A DNA stretch of 64,000 bases from the NCBI GenBank assembly GCA_050951585.1, contig JBMNJI010000007.1:186001-250000 (forward strand), written 5' to 3'. The stretch comes from UBA3937 sp050951585. Its GTDB lineage: Bacteria; Bacillota; Peptococcia; DRI-13; DTU073. Below are positions 52,162 to 60,169 of this stretch, piece after piece (the stretch's first letter is position 1; every line of letters begins with the position of its first letter). Position numbers and translations under genes: made by a program. The notes under the pieces are model-generated. The model searched no databases and was not told the origin of the DNA. It saw only the letters and a program-made list of their open reading frames with translations.

Positions 52162-53328
52162 TTATTCTACCTTCCCTTTCAGGCTATCCCAAAGCCTTTC
52201 GAAAAGCCCCTTTTCTCGACCTTTGCCTTTGGGATGATAATTATTTTTATCAGTGCTGTCGTCAAACTGGCGCAAGGTTTTTTTCTGTTCCTCTGAAAGC
52301 TTAGTGGGAGTAACCACCACAATCCTGATATGTTGATCGCCTCTCCCGTTGCCACGCAAATAGGGAATACCCTGCCCTTTTAATCTGAGAATAGTATGGG
52401 TCTGCGTGCCTTCAGGGATTTTTAACATCGCTTTCCCTTCCAGCGTCGGCACCTGTACCTCGGCACCTAAAGTCGCCTGCACAAAGGTAACCGGGAACTC
52501 CATATAGAGATCATTCCCGTGCCTTTCAAATAATTTATGGGGTCTCACTTCAACGAACACATACAAGTCGCCGGGCGGCCCTCCTCTCAAACCGGGCTCA
52601 CCTTCGCCGGACAAACGGATCCGCGAATCGTTATCAACCCCCGCCGGTATTTTTATATGCAGCTTGCGATTTTTGCGCACTTTCCCTTTCCCACGGCATT
52701 CCGAACACGGATTAGCAATAATCTTTCCTTCGCCGCCACATTCCGGACACGATCTTATCGTCTGAAAATGTCCCAGGGCCGTACGCTGTGTAATCCGGAT
52801 CTGCCCCGTGCCTTGGCATCGGGAGCAGGTGGTCGGACTGGTTCCCGGCTTGGCCCCGCTACCGTGACAAGTGGGGCAATTCTCCAGACGGGGAATCTCG
52901 ATATCTTTTTCCACCCCAAAAGCAGCCTCTTCAAAGGATAGGCTTAAGTCATATCTTAAATCAGCGCCCTGCTCCGGTCCCCGTTTGCGGCTCGACGTAC
53001 CCCCTCCGAAAAACGCATCGAAGATATCGCCAAAACCGCCGAAGTCACCGGCACCGCCAAATCCGCCAAAACCACCAAAGCCGCCACCGCCAAAACCGTT
53101 CGGATCTGTCCCGGCATGACCAAACTGATCATAACGCTGACGTTTTTCGGGGTCGCTTAAAACCTCATATGCTTCATTTATTTCTTTAAATTTCTCTTCG
53201 GCAGTCTTATCACCGGGATTTACATCAGGATGATACTGCCTGGCCAGTTTACGAAAGGCCTTTTTTATCTCTGCTTCTCCGGCGTTCTTCTCCACGCCGA
53301 GAACCTCATAATAATCTCTCTTCGCCAC
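52162..53328 (-). CDS. dnaJ: Chaperone DnaJ (Hsp40)
   Basis: 388 residues. The J domain (YYEVLGVEKNAGEAEIKKAFRKLARQYHPDVNPGDK, with HPD) is followed by a Gly/Phe-rich region (FGGGGFGGFGGFGG), four CxxCxGxG zinc repeats (CPTCHGSG, CSRCQGTG, CPECGGEG, CSECRGKG) and C-terminal substrate-binding domains. It stimulates the DnaK ATPase. It is the fifth gene of the hrcA operon; a hairpin in the dnaK-dnaJ gap may lower its expression relative to dnaK. Confidence 0.97.
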   Translation of the reverse strand: MAKRDYYEVLGVEKNAGEAEIKKAFRKLARQYHPDVNPGDKTAEEKFKEINEAYEVLSDPEKRQRYDQFGHAGTDPNGFGGGGFGGFGGFGGAGDFGGFGDIFDAFFGGGTSSRKRGPEQGADLRYDLSLSFEEAAFGVEKDIEIPRLENCPTCHGSGAKPGTSPTTCSRCQGTGQIRITQRTALGHFQTIRSCPECGGEGKIIANPCSECRGKGKVRKNRKLHIKIPAGVDNDSRIRLSGEGEPGLRGGPPGDLYVFVEVRPHKLFERHGNDLYMEFPVTFVQATLGAEVQVPTLEGKAMLKIPEGTQTHTILRLKGQGIPYLRGNGRGDQHIRIVVVTPTKLSEEQKKTLRQFDDSTDKNNYHPKGKGREKGLFERLWDSLKGKVE

Positions 53329-53363
53329 GGTGTCACCTCACTCTCCACTAGCAAAACAGTAAC

Positions 53364-53397
53364 CGGCTTCCGGTTTTTCATACTACCCCGGAAGCCG
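53364..53397 (-). promoter_or_regulatory. Intercistronic hairpin between dnaK and dnaJ
   Basis: A perfect 10-bp stem, CGGCTTCCGG with CCGGAAGCCG and a 14-base loop, followed by GTTACTGTTTTGC on the minus strand. The T-run is weak, so it is more likely an attenuator or processing/stability element than a full terminator. Confidence 0.6.
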
Positions 53398-53449
53398 TAT
53401 GCATCAATTATTTTTCCAGCTCTTCATATTCTGTTTCACAGCCGGAAAC

Positions 53450-55333
53450 TTAGTTTGTGCCTTGGTTATTATCGTCCTTGACTTCATAATCGGCATCAAC
53501 AATATTATCTTTATCCCCAGCCTGCCCGGCAGCTCCGCCAGCACCTGCACCAGCTCCAGCCGCACCACCCGGGTTGGCTTGATGGGCACCTGCTCCCTCC
53601 TGCGCCTGCTGATACATCCGTGCGGTTAAGCCGTGTATAGCCTCGGTCAATTGCTCGGTCTTACTCTTGATTTCCTCGATATTACCACTTTCCACCGCCT
53701 TTTGTAAAGCTTCTTTCGCCTGGCCTATCTTCTCCTTATCTTCTGGCGTAGCCTTATCACCGGCATCCTTTAAGGCTTTATCCGTCTGATAGAGGAGATT
53801 GTCGGCCTGATTTTTCACTTCTACCTCTTCACGCCGCTTTTTATCCTCGGCGGCATTCTTCTCTGCCTCTTTCACCATTTGCTCAATGTCATCCTTGCTT
53901 AATCCCGAAGAAGAAGTAATGGTGATTTTTTGCTCCTGTCCGGTCCCCAGGTCCTTGGCCGAAACATTAACAATGCCGTTGGCATCAATGTCAAATTTGA
54001 CCTCAATCTGGGGAATTCCTCTCGGGGCGGGCGGAATTCCTGTCAGTTGGAAACGGCCCAAGGTCTTGTTATAAGCGGCCATTTCCCTTTCACCCTGCAG
54101 AACATGAATTTCCACCGAAGTCTGATTATCGGCAGCCGTGGAGAAAACCTGACTCTTCGAGGTGGGAATCGTGGTGTTCCTCTCAATTAGCTTTGTAAAT
54201 ACGCCACCCAATGTTTCAATACCTAAAGAAAGGGGGGTCACGTCAAGGAGCAGGACATCCTTTACATCGCCTGCTAAGACGCCGCCCTGGATGGCCGCAC
54301 CAATAGCGACACATTCATCAGGATTGATCCCTTTGAAAGGTTCTTTCCCCAGTAAATTTTTAATTGCCTCCTGGACAGCCGGGATACGGGTCGAACCACC
54401 GACCAGCAAAATTTTGTTGATATCCTTCACATCAAGACCGGCATCCTTCAGGGCCTGACGGGTCGGTACCATGGTGGCTTCCACCAGATCAGCCGTTAAT
54501 TCGTTAAATTTCGCTCTGGTCAGATTGAGATCAAGATGAGCGGGGCCTTCTGCCGTAGCCGTAATAAAAGGCAGATTAATATTTGTGGTCATCACGGAAG
54601 ACAATTCATGTTTCGCCTTTTCGGCGGCTTCCTTCAAACGCTGTGCCGCCATCCGGTCATTTTTCAGTTCTATGCCGGTTTGCTTCTTAAATTCATCGTT
54701 CATCCAGTCAATAATCCGGGCGTCAAAATCATCGCCACCGAGACGGTTGTTGCCGCTGGTCGCCTTTACTTCAAAGACGCCGTCACCCAATTCAAGAATG
54801 GACACATCAAATGTCCCGCCACCAAGGTCAAAAACCAGGATGGTCTGATCTTCTTCTTTTTCGATGCCATAGGCTAAAGCAGCCGCCGTCGGCTCATTAA
54901 TAATCCGCAATACTTCCAGCCCGGCGATTTTCCCGGCATCCTTCGTGGCCTGACGTTGTGAATCATTAAAATACGCAGGAACAGTAATGACTGCTTGCGT
55001 CACCGATGTCCCCAGATAAGCTTCCGCATCTGCCTTCAATTTTTGCAGAATCATGGCGGAAATTTGTTGTGGCGTATATTCTTTATCATCAATTTTCACT
55101 TTATAATTGGAGCCCATCTCTCTTTTGATGGACTGAATGGTGCGTTCAGAATTGGTAACCGCCTGTCTCTTGGCAACTTGCCCCACTAATCTTTCTCCTG
55201 TTTTCGAAAAAGCCACTACGGAAGGAGTAGTCCTATTCCCTTCAGAATTGGCAATAACCACTGCCTCTCCGCCTTCCATACATGCCACACATGAATTTGT
55301 GGTTCCTAAGTCTATCCCGATTACTTTTCCCAT
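53450..55333 (-). CDS. dnaK: Chaperone DnaK (Hsp70)
   Basis: 627 residues. ATPase domain motifs are GIDLGTTNSCVACMEGG, IINEPTAAALAYG, VFDLGGGTFDVSIL and VGGSTRIPAVQ; the substrate domain has LLLDVTPLSLGIETLGGV and an amyloid-like beta-sandwich. The Gly/Ala-rich tail ends EVKDDNNQGTN. The IDLGTTN and EVKDD type C-terminus are those of bacterial DnaK. It acts with GrpE and DnaJ, both in the operon. It is under HrcA/CIRCE control. Confidence 0.97.
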   Translation of the reverse strand: MGKVIGIDLGTTNSCVACMEGGEAVVIANSEGNRTTPSVVAFSKTGERLVGQVAKRQAVTNSERTIQSIKREMGSNYKVKIDDKEYTPQQISAMILQKLKADAEAYLGTSVTQAVITVPAYFNDSQRQATKDAGKIAGLEVLRIINEPTAAALAYGIEKEEDQTILVFDLGGGTFDVSILELGDGVFEVKATSGNNRLGGDDFDARIIDWMNDEFKKQTGIELKNDRMAAQRLKEAAEKAKHELSSVMTTNINLPFITATAEGPAHLDLNLTRAKFNELTADLVEATMVPTRQALKDAGLDVKDINKILLVGGSTRIPAVQEAIKNLLGKEPFKGINPDECVAIGAAIQGGVLAGDVKDVLLLDVTPLSLGIETLGGVFTKLIERNTTIPTSKSQVFSTAADNQTSVEIHVLQGEREMAAYNKTLGRFQLTGIPPAPRGIPQIEVKFDIDANGIVNVSAKDLGTGQEQKITITSSSGLSKDDIEQMVKEAEKNAAEDKKRREEVEVKNQADNLLYQTDKALKDAGDKATPEDKEKIGQAKEALQKAVESGNIEEIKSKTEQLTEAIHGLTARMYQQAQEGAGAHQANPGGAAGAGAGAGGAAGQAGDKDNIVDADYEVKDDNNQGTN

Positions 55334-55383
55334 TTCATTTTCCTCCTCTATTCATCAAAAAAATAAATAATCAAATTTATGTT

Positions 55384-56028
55384 TTAATTTCCCTGGGTAA
55401 CCTTGACCATCGCTGCCCGCAGTACTTTGTCCTTGAAAAGATAGCCTTTACGCAGTTCCTCAATGATTTGATTCGCGGCCATCCCTTCTTCTGCCGGAAC
55501 CTGCATCACGGCCTCATGATAGACCGGATCAAATTCCTTGCCCATTGCTTCAATCGGCTGAAGTCCCTCCTTTTGTAAAGCATCCTGCAACTGTTTGATA
55601 ATCATACTGATGCCGGCAAATGTTTTTCTGGTTTCTTCACTCTGCTGGGCTAATGAACTCATGGCCAAATCAAAGTTATCCAAAACAGGAAGCAGCTTTT
55701 CGATTAAACCCATGCAGGAGTATTGCATCCATTCTTCTTTCTCCTTGTTGATTCTTTTGCGGTAGTTATCAAAATCGGCATGCGCTCTCAACAACCGCTC
55801 TTGGGCTTCCTTTAATTCCGCTTTGAGTTTTTCCGTTTCCGCAAGATTTATTTCTCGCCCTGCGGACGCGTCTCTGTTGCCTTCATTGTCATCATTGTCT
55901 TCGTTATCTCTCTTACCCGCTTTCCCTTCAGGATGATTATTGCCCGGCAGAGAGTATTCCTCAACCGTCATTTCCTCCGGCTGTTTTTCTTCATTAACTT
56001 TTTCTTCATCTATTCTATCTTCAACCAA
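55384..56028 (-). CDS. grpE: Nucleotide exchange factor GrpE
   Basis: About 214 residues from a TTG at 56028, selected because GGAGGG lies eight bases before it; a 13-codon longer frame exists. The acidic disordered N-terminus (QPEEMTVEEYSLPG, EDNDDNEGNRDASAGRE) is followed by a coiled coil (LKAELKEAQERLLRAHADFDNYRKRINKEKEE) and a C-terminal beta domain (GKEFDPVYHEAVMQVPAEE...GYLFKDKVLRAAMVKVTQ). GrpE exchanges ADP on DnaK. The acidic N-terminus is long. Confidence 0.93.
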   Translation of the reverse strand: MVEDRIDEEKVNEEKQPEEMTVEEYSLPGNNHPEGKAGKRDNEDNDDNEGNRDASAGREINLAETEKLKAELKEAQERLLRAHADFDNYRKRINKEKEEWMQYSCMGLIEKLLPVLDNFDLAMSSLAQQSEETRKTFAGISMIIKQLQDALQKEGLQPIEAMGKEFDPVYHEAVMQVPAEEGMAANQIIEELRKGYLFKDKVLRAAMVKVTQGN

Positions 56029-56149
56029 TTTTGCTTCCCTCCAAATTTTTTTGTCCCAATTCGCCAATAATCCCTTTTCACCTGCCTATATTTCTCATTT
56101 TATGTATACTTTAAATCAGGCAGCCCTGGTTATTTCCCCCGGCCTCGCC

Positions 56150-57718
56150 TTATTCATCTGTTGGAACATTATCAGCGGAGCTTCGCTCCCTTTTTTTAAT
56201 AATTGTATCAATGCGGAGCACCGCTTCCGCTACCTCTCCAGCAGCCTTAAGCGCGTACTTTTTCACCAACACCGGATCATAGATGCCGGCTGCTAACATA
56301 TCGGCGATTTCCCCCGTATCACAGTTTATCCCCAAAGAATCTTTTCCTTGCTCAATCTGCACGGACAAAACGTTGCCCAGCTTCTCCAGCGGGTTGTAAC
56401 CGGCATTGAAAACAATCTGGGCAAAAGGTTGCTTTAACGCTTCTGCCACGCAGTCAATCCCGTAGACGGCCATTCCTTTCACCTGTTCTCGGGAGATGCT
56501 CACTTCGCGCGCAATCGCCAGCTCGGCAGCACCACCGCCGGCTATGATCCCGCCTTTGATGGCAGCCTGAACAGCGGCCGCCGCATCTTTGGCAATCCGT
56601 TCCCGCTCCCCGACTACTTCTTTCGTCGAAGCGCCAACTAGCACGGTGGCATGCGCTTTTCCTTTGCCGCCGAGAATCAGCACCTGCTTTAATTTCTCAT
56701 CCAGTACTACGTCAGCCGCTTCGCCAAGCAACCGGGCAAGCTCTGTTTCATCCTTTTTCAGGCCGGTACGCTTCAAGAGCTTCGCCCCCGTGAATTCGGC
56801 CGCTTGACATAATTCCCGATGCGGAACCCGCTGCAAAACCATCACCCCGGCATCGGTTAAAATTTCCTCCGCCTTATCATGGATTCCCCGATCAGTTAAG
56901 ACAAGCCTTACCCCTAGACGAGCCACTTTTGCTACATTATATGCAAACTCCTCCTGAAGTTTCAAATAGCGGGTAAAACCAATTTCCGTGCCAAGAGCCT
57001 CGTCCTCAACTTCTTCCGGCTCTAAGGCATCGTCAATAATCAATACCTTTACCGCCTGAAGCTTTTTCGGCATTTCCGTATTAACAGGCTCCTTTTCGAT
57101 GATGACGCCGGAGACAACCTGGTTATCAGCACCTTCAACAGCGCGGATGTGATCAGCCAGCTTATAGGCAGGATCCAAGAGCTTCTCCCGACCAACAACC
57201 TGAGTAGCTTTGGTCACTAATTCGGCAATATCATCATTCCCCCGGGCCGCTACGCGCGCCACTTTGCGGATTACCTGATCATCAAGCCGGCTGACCTGAA
57301 CCGCCTTTTGCCCAAAAGCCTGTATGGCCGTAGCAATGCCCTGTCTCATTCCTTCAATAATCTTTACGACAGGAACCCCTTTCCTCACCTGATTAACACC
57401 TTCATTAACCAAAGCCCCGGCCAAAATGGTCGCCGTCGTTGTCCCGTCACCGATTTCCTCCTGCTGTGCCCTGGCGGTATTAATCAACACCCTGGCGGCG
57501 GGATGATTCACATCCATTAATTCGAGGATCGTGACACCGTCATTGGTGATGACGACCTCCCCGGTCTGGTCGACCAGCATCGTGTCAAGCCCTTTCGGAC
57601 CAATTGTGCCCTCTACGGCCTGGGCAATTACTCTTACGGCATTGGCGTTGGTCATTAAAGCCGACAAAGTCTCTTCCTCTCCGGAATTGTGACCTTTCTG
57701 CTGTTTTGCATTCATCAT
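56150..57718 (-). CDS. Group III (archaeal-type) chaperonin in a bacterium
   Basis: 522 residues from the ATG-ATG at 57718 (GGAGG five bases upstream). Chaperonin motifs: VEGTIGPKGLDTML, NDGVTI (59-64), GDGTTTATILAGAL (90-95) and GGIIAGGGAAELAIARE. Sequence and spacing, including lack of the GroEL C-terminal GGM repeats and the missing groES partner, fit the thermosome/CCT-like group II fold with a built-in lid. Such proteins in Firmicutes, such as Carboxydothermus, are called group III and lie in the dnaK operon, exactly as here. Role: ATP-driven protein folding that needs no GroES. Confidence 0.93.
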   Translation of the reverse strand: MMNAKQQKGHNSGEEETLSALMTNANAVRVIAQAVEGTIGPKGLDTMLVDQTGEVVITNDGVTILELMDVNHPAARVLINTARAQQEEIGDGTTTATILAGALVNEGVNQVRKGVPVVKIIEGMRQGIATAIQAFGQKAVQVSRLDDQVIRKVARVAARGNDDIAELVTKATQVVGREKLLDPAYKLADHIRAVEGADNQVVSGVIIEKEPVNTEMPKKLQAVKVLIIDDALEPEEVEDEALGTEIGFTRYLKLQEEFAYNVAKVARLGVRLVLTDRGIHDKAEEILTDAGVMVLQRVPHRELCQAAEFTGAKLLKRTGLKKDETELARLLGEAADVVLDEKLKQVLILGGKGKAHATVLVGASTKEVVGERERIAKDAAAAVQAAIKGGIIAGGGAAELAIAREVSISREQVKGMAVYGIDCVAEALKQPFAQIVFNAGYNPLEKLGNVLSVQIEQGKDSLGINCDTGEIADMLAAGIYDPVLVKKYALKAAGEVAEAVLRIDTIIKKRERSSADNVPTDE

Positions 57719-57766
57719 GGTAACCTCCAATTATCCAAATATCCAATTAGCTTGAACTGACAAAGC

Positions 57767-58795
57767 CTATTTCGTTTTCTTGAGAGCATCAGTCAATACC
57801 GCAGTAAAAAACTCCATGATGCTGACCGATTTAGAGTATTCCATGCGGGTCGGTCCGAGAACCCCTAACGTACCAATTGTTTTGCCATCCACCTCATAAG
57901 TCGCCGTAATCAAGCTGCAATTCTTCATGCTTTCATAGGGGTTTTCTGTCCCAATTTTCACGGAAATGCCCAAATCCCGTTCAAAACTAAGCACCTCTTT
58001 GAGGATTCTTTCTTCCTCCAGCAGCTCCAGAATCTGCTTCACCTTTTCCACATCCCTGAATTCCGGCTGATTTAAAATGTTCAGCGTGCCGCCGAGAAAC
58101 ACTTTGCTTTCATATTCAACGGACATGATACTTTCAATTAATTCGACCACTTCATTAAGGAACCGTTTTTGATAATCAAGCTCATTGCATATATCCTGAA
58201 TAATCCCCGCTTTCCATTGTTCCAATGATAAGCCCCGCATATGAGCATTTAAAAGGTAGGATAATTTCTGATAATCCTTTTCCGCAAGCGGATAAGGGAA
58301 ATCCAGAGTGCGATGTTCAACATGGCCGTTGTCCAGCACAATCACCATGACAACTTTGTTGCCCTCCAGCGGCAGTATTTGAATATGCCGCAAAAAATTC
58401 TTGCCGTAGTTTGGGGCCAGCACAATCGCTGTATAGTTTGTCAACTGAGAAAGCAGTCTGCTGGTTAATTGAATGAGTTCTTCCGTCTCCTTGATTCGGT
58501 CCGCAAGGGCATCTTGGATGAATTTTTTCAACGTGTCTGCCAATGGCTGTAATTCCATCAGACAATCCACATAGTAACGATAGCCTGATTGGGAAGGAAC
58601 CCTGCCGGCAGAAGTGTGCGGTTGCTCAATCAACCCCAACTCCTCTAAGTCAGCCATTTCATTGCGAATAGTGGCAGAACTCACTCCTAAGTTATATTTT
58701 CGGGCAATAGTACGGGAGCCAACGGGATCGCCGGTAGCAATGTAATCTAGGATGAGTGCCTCTAGTATCCTTTGCTTCCTTTCATCCATTTTCAT
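57767..58795 (-). CDS. hrcA: Heat-inducible transcription repressor HrcA
   Basis: 342 residues. The N-terminal winged helix (RKQRILEALILDYIATGDPVGSRTIARKYNLGVSSATIRNEMADLEELGLIEQPHTSAGRVPS) is the HrcA signature, followed by GAF-like and dimerisation regions. HrcA binds CIRCE to repress heat-shock genes and is inactivated by unfolded-protein load, normally through GroEL. With a chaperonin of another class in the operon, the feedback partner here is an open question. A CIRCE lies 18 bases before the start. Confidence 0.96.
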   Translation of the reverse strand: MKMDERKQRILEALILDYIATGDPVGSRTIARKYNLGVSSATIRNEMADLEELGLIEQPHTSAGRVPSQSGYRYYVDCLMELQPLADTLKKFIQDALADRIKETEELIQLTSRLLSQLTNYTAIVLAPNYGKNFLRHIQILPLEGNKVVMVIVLDNGHVEHRTLDFPYPLAEKDYQKLSYLLNAHMRGLSLEQWKAGIIQDICNELDYQKRFLNEVVELIESIMSVEYESKVFLGGTLNILNQPEFRDVEKVKQILELLEEERILKEVLSFERDLGISVKIGTENPYESMKNCSLITATYEVDGKTIGTLGVLGPTRMEYSKSVSIMEFFTAVLTDALKKTK

Positions 58796-58812
58796 GCTAT
58801 TTCAGCTCCTTG

Positions 58813-58839
58813 TTAGCACTCACCCTTCTCGAGTGCTAA
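58813..58839 (-). promoter_or_regulatory. CIRCE operator (HrcA binding site)
   Basis: A perfect TTAGCACTC (58813-58821) - 9 bases - GAGTGCTAA (58831-58839), the exact consensus. It lies between the promoter -10 and the hrcA start, in the untranslated leader. Confidence 0.97.
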
Positions 58840-58852
58840 ATACTTCACTTTT

Positions 58853-58881
58853 AAAATACCATTATGTGTTTTTTTTGTCAA
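58853..58881 (-). promoter_or_regulatory. Promoter of the hrcA operon
   Basis: On the minus strand TTGACA (58881-58876), a 17-base spacer and TATTTT (58858-58853). The CIRCE begins 13 bases downstream of the -10, covering the start region. Confidence 0.85.
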
Positions 58882-58934
58882 CATCCCTTTGCTTATTATC
58901 TGCTGATTCATTTCACCATATAACTTCCTCTCAC

Positions 58935-60101
58935 TTATGGAAGGAATTCCTGCATCACCAGATTAGCCACATACAAACCCTTCCGGCTCAGGGCGATGTG
59001 GGTCGGTGTTTCTTCCAATAATCCCCGGTCAAGCAATTTTACCAGCACCTGGCCATACTTTTCCTCCAGACCGACCCCATATTTTTCCCTGAAATGCTCC
59101 TTGTTTACCCCCTCACGCAAACGCAGACCTAAAAACATTGTTTCGGCCATACTAAGTTCTTCATTAATTACTTCCTCTTCAACAAGCGGTAATTCGCCCC
59201 GCGCGAGCCGTTCGATGTAGGCATTAATATCGGGAGTATTTCTGTAGCGTACCCCGGCCAGGAAACCGGCCGCACCCGCTCCTAAGCCCAGATATTCTTC
59301 ATTGCGCCAGTAGATCTGATTGTGCAAGGATTCTCTGCCCGGTAAGGCAAAATTACTGATCTCATAATGTCGATAACCGTTTTCCTCTAAATATGCAATC
59401 GCTTCGCGGTACATCGCATAAGCCGTATCTTGCTCAAACTCCTCCAGTAGTCCCTTGTCCACGAGACGGGCAAAGGGCGTCTCCCGCTCGATGTTCAGCT
59501 GATACAGGGAAAGGTGTTCCGGCCGGAGCGCCACCGCCTGGCGCAGATTTTTTCGCCAATCCGCCAAGGATTGCCCCGGCAAACCATACATCAGATCTAA
59601 ATTGATGTTCGTAAAACCGGTTTTGCGGGCGGTTTCATAACTTTCATAAATCTCCCTGTCCCTGTGAATACGCCCCAAAACTTGCAGCTCACGGGGAGAA
59701 AAGCTTTGCACACCCAGCGAAAGCCGGTTGCATCCAACTTCTTTTAAACACTTCAGCTTCTCCCGCTCGATGGTGCCCGGATTAGCTTCCACCGTTATTT
59801 CAATCCCTTGCGGTAAGTGAAAAAGCGCCTCTAAATGGCCGAAAAGTACAGAAAGCTGCCCACTTGTCAAACAAGTGGGCGTACCACCACCAATATATAA
59901 ACTTTGCGCGAAAATCGCGCCGTTCCCGTCATCTTCGCCCTTCTGCGTGTAACGTTGCTGATAAAGCCATCCTTCCTGCCTAAGCGCAGAAAGATAGGCC
60001 CTGATATCTTCTTCACGCCGCCCGGCATAGGAAACAAAATCACAATAATAACACTTCACCCGGCAAAAAGGCACATGTACATATAGGCCGACCTTTTTCA
60101 T
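58935..60101 (-). CDS. hemW: Heme chaperone HemW (radical SAM)
   Basis: 388 residues starting MKKVGLYVHVPFCRVKCYYCDFVSYAG; the C-x3-C-x2-C is the SAM-cluster motif. Then follow YIGGGTPTCL, ITVEANPGT, RLSLGVQSF, and a C-terminal HemN-like domain (YEISNFALPG ... LGLGAGAAGF). The lack of the extra N-terminal HemN cysteine makes it HemW-type rather than the CO2-releasing coproporphyrinogen III dehydrogenase. Same strand as lepA, 68 bases downstream; a normal Clostridial arrangement. Confidence 0.93.
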   Translation of the reverse strand: MKKVGLYVHVPFCRVKCYYCDFVSYAGRREEDIRAYLSALRQEGWLYQQRYTQKGEDDGNGAIFAQSLYIGGGTPTCLTSGQLSVLFGHLEALFHLPQGIEITVEANPGTIEREKLKCLKEVGCNRLSLGVQSFSPRELQVLGRIHRDREIYESYETARKTGFTNINLDLMYGLPGQSLADWRKNLRQAVALRPEHLSLYQLNIERETPFARLVDKGLLEEFEQDTAYAMYREAIAYLEENGYRHYEISNFALPGRESLHNQIYWRNEEYLGLGAGAAGFLAGVRYRNTPDINAYIERLARGELPLVEEEVINEELSMAETMFLGLRLREGVNKEHFREKYGVGLEEKYGQVLVKLLDRGLLEETPTHIALSRKGLYVANLVMQEFLP

Positions 60102-60169
60102 CTTTCACTCATCTCTCATTTATCTTCATTTAAATATCTAACAGATGCTCTCAGCTCAGCCCCATGCCG

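Noticed and set aside
56150..57718. Ordinary GroEL
   Set aside because: Motif spacing, lack of a GroES gene and absence of the GGM tail fit the archaeal-type group instead.
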